Made by a program: the position numbers and the translations under genes. A DNA stretch of 32,690 nucleotides from Phycisphaerales bacterium (GTDB taxonomy: Bacteria; Planctomycetota; Phycisphaerae; Phycisphaerales; SM1A02): positions 1 through 32,690 of the forward strand of contig JABDLI010000258.1 of NCBI GenBank assembly GCA_013003065.1. Direction: 5' to 3'. The notes under the pieces were generated by a model. That model did not search any database. It was not told the DNA's origin and was given only the letters and a program-made list of their open reading frames with translations. Positions 25,124 to 32,690 of this stretch are shown here, one piece after another. Each line of letters begins with the position of its first letter. The first letter of the stretch is position 1.

Positions 25124-27688
25124 TCAGTTCGGGTCGACCTCGTCCCACGCCGTCATGCGGTACTTGCACCCGCGGTAGAGTCGGTCGGCCCCCTGGGAGA
25201 GAATGGCTTCGCGGTAGACGCGGACGTCGTCGATGATCCCGTCGAAGTAGTACCCCGCGCTCGCCTTGCTTCGGCCGAGGGAGCGCTCGGTTCCCCACCC
25301 CGTCGAGGTCGCCTCCGTCGACAACACGCCCTGGTCGAGGCCGTTGACGAAGATCCGGTTCGTCGTGCCGTCCCAGCTCGCGACGACGTGGGTCCAGTCG
25401 TTCTCGCTGACCTGGCCGTCGGCGGTGTACGCGACGCCGTCCGCGTCGTTGCCCGCACTCCGCCAGTTGCCGAAGTGGATCGCCCCCCCGTCGTCGACCG
25501 CGAGGAAGAAGTCGCCGATCGATTCGCCCGTCGTCGAGCGGATGATGCCCATCCCGTAGGTCGTGTTCGCGGCCGACAGGTCGGATGCCTTGATCCACGC
25601 GGAGATGGTGAACGGGCCCTCGTACAGCTCGAGGTCGGCGAAGGTGGCGTACTCGGTGCTCCCGTCGAGGCGGAGTCCGTCCCCCACGCGGCCCGGCACG
25701 GACCCCGTCGCGAAGTTGAAGCCGACGAGGGTGGCGTCGTTCGTGCGGACGGACGTGTCGTCGGCGGTTGCGCCCGCGGTCTCGTCGAGCTTCCACCGCG
25801 CCATGAGCGCGCTGCCCCACTCCAGGCCGCGGTCGAGGATGTCGAGGAACGTGTCGTTGCCCGCGTCCCAGTCGAAGGCGCCGTTGCCGTGGGGGAGAAT
25901 CAAACGCCGGCCGTCGTACTCGCTGCACCAGTCCATCGCGAGCAAGGCCATGTCGTCGACGCCGGGGTACTCGGCCAGGTTGGTCAGCCCGTGCCGGCGG
26001 TGGCTGGCGACGGCGTTGAGGGACTGCGAGCTCGTCAGGATCGTGTTGGTGCCGGTCGAGAGATTCTGCGTGACGTGGTGGTTTGCGGTCTGGACGTCGA
26101 TCTGGGTGTCGTTGCGGTCGGCGGCGCCGACGGTGGTGAGATCGAAGTTGTCGAAGGAGTCGCCTTCCTCGATGAGGACCCCGATCGGCGCGTCGGCGAG
26201 CTTGGCGAGGAGCGTGTTGGAGTCGACGTTCTCCGGCACGTACGCGACGTGCGCCGCGGCCGCCGCCGTGTCGAAGTTGGCCTGAGAGTCGGCTTCGTCG
26301 ATGTAGGGCACGACCCAGCCCCAGGACTGAAAACGCTTGCGCCGCTTCTCGTCCTCGGCCGGAATCACGGCCGGGTCGTTGACGACGAGCAGCGCCGTCC
26401 CCTGACCAAGGTTCGAGGCGACACCGAAGCACTCGAACGCCTTGTCGGTGACGCCCCCCTCGACCTCCTGCGTCGTCAGCGTCGTGCCGTCCCAGTACAT
26501 CGAGTTGAGATCGCTGCCGTTGTCGGTCGCCAGGAAGATCACCTCGCCCATCTTGACGCCGGGAACCGCGGTGATGACGATCGGGTCGTCTCCCACGTCC
26601 GGCCCGGTCGACTCGCCCGACCATGACGCCCCGTTCCATGTCCGGTACCGCAATGCCTTGGTGCCGTTCTCGGCGTACCCGATCATCGCGGTGCCGCCGC
26701 CGCGGACGAACGTCAGGTCGTAGCGACGTTCGGTCCGCTCCTTCATGTCACTCTCGAGCTCCTGGTTCGCTCCCCAGGAGGAGCCGTCCCAGACGTTCGC
26801 GTTGATGTCCTTGTCGTCGTCGAGGGACGCGAACAGGATCTGATCGCTCTCGGGGTCGGCGGCCAGCTTGTGCCACCGCTGCTTCTTGCCGACGCTGGGG
26901 AGCTGCAGCTCGGCGGACCAGGTTCCGGTCCACGTGCGGTAGCGGGGGTTGTTCTCGCCGTCTTCCCCATAGACGAGCAGACCATCGCCGGAGAGGCCCT
27001 CCCACGCGAAGTCGAAGACCTGCTGGTCTGTATAGCCACAGTTGGTCTCGTGGGTCGTGACGGCCGTGAACGATGCACCGTTCCAGTAGGAGGCGATGAG
27101 GTCCTTCCCGTTGGTCTGCGCCACGAACATGATCTGGTCGGTTCCGGCCTTCGCGTAGAGCTTCACCCACAGGGGCTTGTCCGGCACGACCAGCTCGGCC
27201 TCGGCCGCGAGCGTGGTGCCGTCCCAGATCCGGTAGCTCACCTCGCCTCGGCCCTTGTCCCAATAGGCGATCATCAGGTCGCCCGAGACCTGCTCGTACG
27301 CGATGTCGAAACAACGCGGGTCGGTGAACTCCGCGTCGTCGCACACCTCGGTGGGCGAACTCCACGAGCCACCGTCGTGGAACAGGAGGTTGACATCCTT
27401 GTCGCCGTCGAGCGTCCCGATCGCCATCTCGGACCGGGTCGGGCAGCTCTTGATCACCAGGAAGTTGGGCTCCTTGCCAATGTCCTGGGTGCCGAGCTCG
27501 TCGTCCCAGACGTCGCCGTTCCAGAAGGCGTACTGCGGCCACTTGTTGCCGCCTTCGCCGAAGGCCAGCATGGTGCCGCGATCGGCGATCGCCGGCGTGG
27601 CCACGAGGTACATGGCGACCACGACGCCCGCGAGGCCACCGGTCGATCCGCCCAGCCTGGAACCCCTTCGTTCACTCACGTCTGACAC
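25124..27688 (-). CDS. Large exported protein: repeated beta-propeller-like units plus C-terminal LamG/concanavalin-like domain
   Basis: Signal peptide; recurring FDIAYEQVSGDLMIAYWDKG / FDFAWEGLSGDGLLVYGEDGENNPRYRTW / YDLTFVRGGGTAMIGYAENGTKALRYRTW; LamG-like GLRLDGSTEYATFADLELYEGPFTISAWIKA...GWGTERSLGRSKASAGYYFDGIIDDVRVYREAIL. Confidence 0.82.
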   Translation of the reverse strand: MSDVSERRGSRLGGSTGGLAGVVVAMYLVATPAIADRGTMLAFGEGGNKWPQYAFWNGDVWDDELGTQDIGKEPNFLVIKSCPTRSEMAIGTLDGDKDVNLLFHDGGSWSSPTEVCDDAEFTDPRCFDIAYEQVSGDLMIAYWDKGRGEVSYRIWDGTTLAAEAELVVPDKPLWVKLYAKAGTDQIMFVAQTNGKDLIASYWNGASFTAVTTHETNCGYTDQQVFDFAWEGLSGDGLLVYGEDGENNPRYRTWTGTWSAELQLPSVGKKQRWHKLAADPESDQILFASLDDDKDINANVWDGSSWGANQELESDMKERTERRYDLTFVRGGGTAMIGYAENGTKALRYRTWNGASWSGESTGPDVGDDPIVITAVPGVKMGEVIFLATDNGSDLNSMYWDGTTLTTQEVEGGVTDKAFECFGVASNLGQGTALLVVNDPAVIPAEDEKRRKRFQSWGWVVPYIDEADSQANFDTAAAAAHVAYVPENVDSNTLLAKLADAPIGVLIEEGDSFDNFDLTTVGAADRNDTQIDVQTANHHVTQNLSTGTNTILTSSQSLNAVASHRRHGLTNLAEYPGVDDMALLAMDWCSEYDGRRLILPHGNGAFDWDAGNDTFLDILDRGLEWGSALMARWKLDETAGATADDTSVRTNDATLVGFNFATGSVPGRVGDGLRLDGSTEYATFADLELYEGPFTISAWIKASDLSAANTTYGMGIIRSTTGESIGDFFLAVDDGGAIHFGNWRSAGNDADGVAYTADGQVSENDWTHVVASWDGTTNRIFVNGLDQGVLSTEATSTGWGTERSLGRSKASAGYYFDGIIDDVRVYREAILSQGADRLYRGCKYRMTAWDEVDPN

Positions 27689-27700
27689 CCTCGCGTACGA

Positions 27701-28087
27701 TCATTTGAGCGTGGATTCGATCTCCCGCCGCGCCGGTCCGTCACGGCCGGTGCTGGTCAGGGTCGTGTACTCGTTGCTGGTGGTCTGGGTCACGACCACC
27801 TGGGCACCGCCGATCGCGGGGTCGTTGGCATCGGTGGCGTCGTCGGAGATGGTGCCGATAACGCCGTCCGCGTCCTCGTCGGCGTATTCCTGCAGCTCCC
27901 GCATCGCCATGTTCATCCCGGCTTCGGCGGCGTAGAAGGACTGGACGGTCTCGAGACGCCGGAGCGTGAGATCCTGATCCCGCGAGCCGCCGAGAACCAT
28001 GCCGATGACGAGCAGCTGCACGGCCAGCAGCACGATGAGCATGACGACCGCGGCCAGGCCGCGGCGATGAGTTGGGCGAGATCGCAT
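27701..28087 (-). CDS. PilX-like/prepilin-type membrane protein
   Basis: RRGLAAVVMLIVLLAVQLLVIGMVLGGSRDQDLTLRRLETVQSFYAAEAGMNMAMRELQEYAD: N-terminal TM plus FYAAEAG, typical of PilX-type proteins. Confidence 0.72.
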   Translation of the reverse strand: MRSRPTHRRGLAAVVMLIVLLAVQLLVIGMVLGGSRDQDLTLRRLETVQSFYAAEAGMNMAMRELQEYADEDADGVIGTISDDATDANDPAIGGAQVVVTQTTSNEYTTLTSTGRDGPARREIESTLK

Positions 28088-28281
28088 GGTCCGCGTCCTC
28101 AGTCCGGATTCCCAGGGTCGGAATCGGCACACGCGGGCCGGGGCTTGAGGCGGTTCCGGGGGACCGCACATTCTGCCGGTGGGGCCGGATCGTCCGCCGC
28201 CGCGGCCGGCCCCTGCGAGCGGCCGGATCGGGTCTCGAACCTGCGGTCGATCCGGAGCCGAACGGTGGTTATCGTGAAGTG

Positions 28282-28644
28282 ATGGAGAGCCGGCGGATCC
28301 GACGCGAGAAGAAAACCGTCTCGATCATGATCGAGATGTACTGCCGCGACCAGCACGACGATCCCGCGACGCCCGGGCTCTGCGATGGGTGCCGGGAATT
28401 GCACGAGCACGCGATGCTGCGGATCGACAAGTGCCCGTTCTGCCTCGCCAAGCCGACGTGCGTGAACTGCCCCGTGCACTGCTATAAGAAGGACATGCGA
28501 GCACGCATCCGCGAGGTCATGGCGTACGCCGGCCCGCGGATGATGCGGCGGCATCCGATCCTGGCGATGATGCACGTCGTCGACGGCTTCCGCAAGGTCG
28601 AGGCCCCGTCACGCGCACGAGGCGGGGTTCGGCGCGGGTCCTGA
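28282..28644 (+). CDS. YgbA-like (nitrous oxide-stimulated promoter family) protein
   Basis: EKKTVSIMIEMYCRDQH...CRELHEHAMLRIDKCPFCLAKPTCVNCPVHCYKKDMRARIREVMAYAGPRMMRRHP. Confidence 0.82.
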   Translation: MESRRIRREKKTVSIMIEMYCRDQHDDPATPGLCDGCRELHEHAMLRIDKCPFCLAKPTCVNCPVHCYKKDMRARIREVMAYAGPRMMRRHPILAMMHVVDGFRKVEAPSRARGGVRRGS

Positions 28645-28791
28645 GTCGGGCACGAGGGACAGGCTCGTGGTCGGCAAAATCGGAGCGGTTTCCCGGTGGG
28701 CGATTCCGCCGGTCGACCGGATCATGGCACGGCTCGTTGGGATCGGCGCGGGGGATGCGGTGAGGATTCCGAGAGAATGGCAAGGAGATCG

Positions 28792-29301
28792 ATGATGGCA
28801 CTCCGTGGTCGAAGGTTCGGCGTGTTCGCAGTCTCGTCCGTCATGCTCGCGACGCTCGTCTCGTGTCAAGGCGTTTCCCCGATGCAGTCGGCGCGGGAGG
28901 CGGGGTGGCAGCATTACGGAGGGGAAGGGGACGGAACGCCCGTCGCCCTCGGCGTCATCGACGGGACCGAGAGGAACGTGGTCGTGACCGGGACGATCGA
29001 CTCGGTCTGCCCGAAGAAGGGCTGCTGGATGCGGGTCCGAGAGGGCGACGGCGAGCTGTTCGTTCGCTTCCGCGACTACGGCTTCTTCGTTCCCAGGAAC
29101 GCGGCCGGTCACGAGGTGGTGATGTTCGGCACCCCCTCCGTGAAGATCGCGTCGGTCGAGGAGTTGCGGCACTACGCCGAGGATGCCGGCCGGAGTCCGG
29201 AGGAGATCGCGGTCATCACGGAACCCGAGCGTCAGATCACGTTCATGGCAGACTCGGTCTTCATCGACGGGACCGGGCTCGAGGAGCCGCACAGTCAGTA
29301 G
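28792..29301 (+). CDS. DUF4920-like lipoprotein
   Basis: Lipobox MLATLVSCQG; VTGTIDSVCPKKGCWMRVREGDGELFVRFRDYGFFVPRNAAGHEVVMFG; AAGGAG at 28782-28787. Confidence 0.75.
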   Translation: MMALRGRRFGVFAVSSVMLATLVSCQGVSPMQSAREAGWQHYGGEGDGTPVALGVIDGTERNVVVTGTIDSVCPKKGCWMRVREGDGELFVRFRDYGFFVPRNAAGHEVVMFGTPSVKIASVEELRHYAEDAGRSPEEIAVITEPERQITFMADSVFIDGTGLEEPHSQ

Positions 29302-29599
29302 AGCGGCGGCGGGCGGGAGTCATGACGGGTCGGATGCGCGGCCCGTGCCGCGATCGGACGCTCTGCGGGTCACCCCGCGGGGGCAACGTCACCGGAGGAC
29401 CACTTTGGTCGAGAAGACGGGGCCGCGGCGTGACGCCGCGGGCCCGGGTTGCGTCGTCGCCTCGCAGAGGGCGGGCCCGCCCGGATCACGTCCGCGTACG
29501 ATGATCAGGCCCATCGAGCCGATGCGGGAGCGACGACGGCAGGTTGAGGCCGGATCGATCGACCGCCCGCGCGGGGGCTCGATCGGGTGCCGAGGTCTG

Positions 29600-31375
29600 A
29601 TGGAGAGCACCATCGTGTGGCGGAGCATGCGCTTCTTCGGGCGGAGACCAGGCTGGTGTCTCGCTCTTCTCGCGACGGCCATGACCGCGCCGGCGTTGGC
29701 CCAGCCGGCCGTCGTCGAGCTCGAGACGACATGGGTCTTCGACGCCACCGCAGCCCATCCCGGAAGCACGGTTCACGCCGCGATCGAGTTCACGCTCCCG
29801 CCGACGTTCCACGTCAACTCGGACCGGCCGCTCGACGAATTCCTGATTCCCACGGTCCTCACGGCAACGGTCCCCGACGGGTTCACCGTGCTCGAGGTCG
29901 TCTATCCCGAGCCCATCGGCATCGACGTCCAGTTCTCCGAGGCGCCGCTGTCGGTCTTCGAACGCGTGTTCGTCATCGGCGTCGCGATCGCGGTCGGTGC
30001 CGACGTACCGCCCGGCGCGTACGCCATCGAGGGCAGCCTCCGCTACCAGGCGTGCGATGACATGTTCTGTCTTGCGCCGACGACACGCGAGCTGACACGG
30101 ACGCTCTCGGTCGTACCGGCCGACGCGCCGATCACGAAGATCTCCAGTCCGCTTCTCGATGAAATTGCCTTTTCGTCCGAGCCCGTGGCGCCGGTTCATC
30201 CTCCCCCGCCGCCACCACCGACGACCGTCATCGTGCAGAACGACTGCGATGTGGTGGCCGAGCTCGAGGGCTTCACGGTGCTGGCGACGGCCGGCGGCTA
30301 CATCGGGCGTGACGACTTCCTGGAGTTCGTCGAGGGCGCCGAAACGGGGATCGTCGCTCGCAACATGCTCGAGGGAAAGGGCACGCTGGCGATCGTGCTG
30401 CTGGTGACCTTGGGTGGAATCGCTCTCAACCTCACACCGTGTGTCCTTCCGCTCATCCCGATCAACCTCGGCATCATCGGCGCCGGGGCGTGGGCGACCT
30501 CCCGCGCCCGCGGCTTCGTGCTCGGGGGGACGTACGGTCTCGCCATGGCGTCCGTGTACGGCATGCTCGGGCTGATCGTGATCCTCACCGCCGGCACGTT
30601 CGGGGCCATCAACAGCACGATCTGGTTCAACGTCGGCATCGCCGTCCTGTTCGTCGTGCTCGCACTCGCCATGTTCGATCTGATCAACATCGACTTTTCG
30701 AAGTACCAGGGGAAGTTCGACCTGTCGCAGGCCAGGAAGAAGGGCACGGTCGCGCTCGCGTTCGGAATGGGCGCGATCACCGCGCTCCTCGCCGGCGCCT
30801 GCGTCGCCCCGGTCGTCATCCAGGTCATCGTTTACGCGGGCGATCAGTACACGAAGGGCGAGACGCTCGCCCTCGGCCTTCCGTTCTTCCTCGGTCTCGG
30901 CATGGCGCTGCCGTGGCCCTTCGCGGGCGCGGGACTTTCGTTCCTGCCCAAGCCGGGGGCCTGGATGGTGCGGGTGAAGCAGGTGATGGGGCTTCTCATC
31001 CTCGCGTTTGCCGCGTACTACGGCTACCTCGCCTGGCAGATCTACGACAACACGCGGGTCGACCGCGACCTCGTGGCCAGCGCCGCGAGAGCCCAGTTGG
31101 CAGAGGGCTGGACGGACTCGATCTGCGAGGGGCTCGCAACCGCCAAGGCGGAGAACAAGCTCGTCCTCGTCGACATGTGGGCAACGTGGTGCAAGAACTG
31201 CCTGGCCATGGACAAGACGACCTTCCAGGATGAACTGGTCGTGGCCCGGCTCGACGACTACGTCAAGGTGAAATTCCAGGCCGAGGACCTCGGCGTCCCG
31301 CCGGCGCGTGATCTCATTGCCCACTTCGAGGGGATCGGCCTGCCCACCTATGCGATCCTGCGACCCGCGGACTAG
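29600..31375 (+). CDS. dsbD: Thiol:disulfide interchange protein DsbD
   Basis: N-terminal DsbD-like domain, NLTPCVLPLIPI and GACVAPVVIQV membrane Cys motifs, thioredoxin WATWCKNCLAMDKTTF; start moved from 29183 to ATG 29600 on signal peptide. Confidence 0.9.
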   Translation: MESTIVWRSMRFFGRRPGWCLALLATAMTAPALAQPAVVELETTWVFDATAAHPGSTVHAAIEFTLPPTFHVNSDRPLDEFLIPTVLTATVPDGFTVLEVVYPEPIGIDVQFSEAPLSVFERVFVIGVAIAVGADVPPGAYAIEGSLRYQACDDMFCLAPTTRELTRTLSVVPADAPITKISSPLLDEIAFSSEPVAPVHPPPPPPPTTVIVQNDCDVVAELEGFTVLATAGGYIGRDDFLEFVEGAETGIVARNMLEGKGTLAIVLLVTLGGIALNLTPCVLPLIPINLGIIGAGAWATSRARGFVLGGTYGLAMASVYGMLGLIVILTAGTFGAINSTIWFNVGIAVLFVVLALAMFDLINIDFSKYQGKFDLSQARKKGTVALAFGMGAITALLAGACVAPVVIQVIVYAGDQYTKGETLALGLPFFLGLGMALPWPFAGAGLSFLPKPGAWMVRVKQVMGLLILAFAAYYGYLAWQIYDNTRVDRDLVASAARAQLAEGWTDSICEGLATAKAENKLVLVDMWATWCKNCLAMDKTTFQDELVVARLDDYVKVKFQAEDLGVPPARDLIAHFEGIGLPTYAILRPAD

Positions 31376-31470
31376 GACGGATCAGCGTCGGGTGTGCCGC
31401 CGGCGACGCAGACGCGTCGCGGAGCGCGGCTATCATTGATGGGGAGAGAGCGTGTGCGGTGGAGTCCGAG

Positions 31471-31914
31471 ATGAAGACAGTCCTCGTTCCCGTCGATTTT
31501 TCACCCGTGACGAAGGCGGTGCTGGATGCGGCCACGACCATTGCGTCCGCTGTCGGCGCGAAGATCTTCCTCGTTCACGTGGCGCCGGTCTTCGTGCCCG
31601 ATCTGAAGAATGTCCGGGTGCCGCAGCACGAACGCGACTTCGTCGCCCACAAGCTGCGCGAAGAGCACCGAGACCTGCAGGGTCTGTCGGAGGATCTCGC
31701 GAAACGCGGCTGTGACGTGGAGGCCCTGATGGTGGAGGGGCACGGGACGGTCGAGAAGATCCTCGACGAGGCGACACGTCTCGACGCCGACCTCATCGTC
31801 GCGGGCTCACATGGTCACGGCCGACTCTACGACATGATCGTCGGGAGCGTCTCCGAGGGGATCCTCCGCAAGGCGAAGGTGCCGGTGCTGGTCGTGCCGG
31901 CAAAGAGCGATTGA
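31471..31914 (+). CDS. Universal stress protein (UspA family)
   Basis: MKTVLVPVDFSPVTKAVLDAATTIAS ... LIVAGSHGHGRLYDMIVGSVSEGILRKAKVPVLVVP. Confidence 0.95.
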   Translation: MKTVLVPVDFSPVTKAVLDAATTIASAVGAKIFLVHVAPVFVPDLKNVRVPQHERDFVAHKLREEHRDLQGLSEDLAKRGCDVEALMVEGHGTVEKILDEATRLDADLIVAGSHGHGRLYDMIVGSVSEGILRKAKVPVLVVPAKSD

Positions 31915-31916
31915 CC

Positions 31917-31968
31917 CACGGACGCGGGGGCGGACGCGGGGGCGGGCGCGGACGCGGACGCGGACGGC
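31917..31968. repeat. Short GGACGC/GGGGGC hexamer array (array 4)
   Basis: gacgcgggggcggacgcgggggcgggcgcggacgcggacgcggac. Confidence 0.8.
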
Positions 31969-31979
31969 CCCCCCGCGAG

Positions 31980-32007
31980 TTGCGACGGGGGCGGTTGCCC
32001 GTACGCT
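31980..32007 (+). promoter_or_regulatory. Candidate promoter TTGCGA-N16-TACGCT, N6 before ATG 32014 (leaderless-type)
   Basis: Direct reading; no Shine-Dalgarno before ATG 32014. Confidence 0.4.
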
Positions 32008-32013
32008 GTTGCC

Positions 32014-32538
32014 ATGTCGCTCGGACCGATCCGCCCGCGCTTCAAGATGGTCGTTCCCGGCACCGTCGACGAGCAGATCGCCCTCGTCGCCGCGGCCGTC
32101 GCTCGTCAGAACAGCCGGTGTGTTTCGCGCGTGTTGGGGAATCACGTCGAGATCACGGTCGTGCGGGAGGATCGGCACCGCTGGTCGCCGTGCGTCCAGC
32201 TCGAGTTTCGCACCTCCGATGAAGGGACGATCGTCGATGGGCTGATCGGTCCGCATCCGAACGTCTGGACGCTGTTCGCGTTCGTCAACATCACGATCTT
32301 GTCGGCAATCGGGCTCGGGCTGATGCTGGGTCTCGTGCAGCTGTCGCTGGGACAGACCGCGTGGGGTCTGTGGACGGTGCTTGGCGGAACCGTCCTGCTG
32401 GCCGCCAGCTACCTGGCATCGCAGGTTGGCCGGCGGTTCGCGGCCGCACAGACGCGGCAGTTGATCGCGTTGTTGGAGGAGGCGTTGGGGGCGGAGGGAT
32501 CGAGGAACGGAAATAGAGGACGGGGAACGAAGATCTGA
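32014..32538 (+). CDS. Hypothetical membrane protein (two predicted TM segments)
   Basis: VWTLFAFVNITILSAIGLGLMLGLVQLSLGQTAWGLWTVLGGTVLLAASYLA; intact ORF. Confidence 0.7.
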   Translation: MSLGPIRPRFKMVVPGTVDEQIALVAAAVARQNSRCVSRVLGNHVEITVVREDRHRWSPCVQLEFRTSDEGTIVDGLIGPHPNVWTLFAFVNITILSAIGLGLMLGLVQLSLGQTAWGLWTVLGGTVLLAASYLASQVGRRFAAAQTRQLIALLEEALGAEGSRNGNRGRGTKI

Positions 32539-32602
32539 GCAAATGTTCGGGCGAGGCAGGGCCGGCGCCCGTCGTCAGGCGTACTCCCAGACTCCCGGGT
32601 GC

Positions 32603-32624
32603 CACGGACAGCGAAGCGTCCGTG
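32603..32624. repeat. REP-like hairpin CACGGAC-agcgaagc-GTCCGTG
   Basis: Perfect 7-bp stem with inner GC/GC pairing around GAA; related CGGCACGGACG begins at the window end. Confidence 0.5.
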
Positions 32625-32690
32625 CCGTCAGCGTGCATTGCGGTGGGGTGTCTGACTCCCCTGCGCGACGGGCGACGCACGGCACGGACG

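Noticed and set aside
24540-26639. 699-aa - strand ORF overlapping the methyltransferase and the LamG protein
   Set aside because: Arg-rich shadow frame; overlaps two better-supported genes.

Overview
High-GC bacterial chromosomal window. Gene content suggests Planctomycetota, probably Phycisphaerae-like: a PSCyt1/DUF1549/DUF1553 + DUF1501 gene pair and several exported proteins ending in WGPC/WGAC dockerin-like repeats. Left third: PspC-domain protein, DNA polymerase IV (dinB), dockerin-tailed secreted proteins, the planctomycete cytochrome/DUF1501 pair, a NapH/CcoG-like polyferredoxin next to a five-CxxCH multiheme cytochrome, and a 157-bp MITE-like element between those two genes. Centre (about 13.6-24.3 kb): four ATP-grasp ligases, two alpha/beta-hydrolase esterases (one with an N-terminal E-set/CBM48-like domain), an S51/cyanophycinase-like peptidase, GlgA and GlgC. 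This looks like an uncharacterised ligase/hydrolase system tied to glycogen metabolism and is my main candidate for a new system. Right third: a lipoprotein-like SAM methyltransferase, a PilX-like protein followed by a repeat/LamG surface protein, a YgbA-like protein, a DUF4920-like lipoprotein, DsbD, UspA and a small membrane protein. Degenerate GTCCG[C/T] hexamer arrays occur at four intergenic sites. No tRNA, rRNA or CRISPR was recognised. All family calls are from reading the translations by eye; no searches were run.
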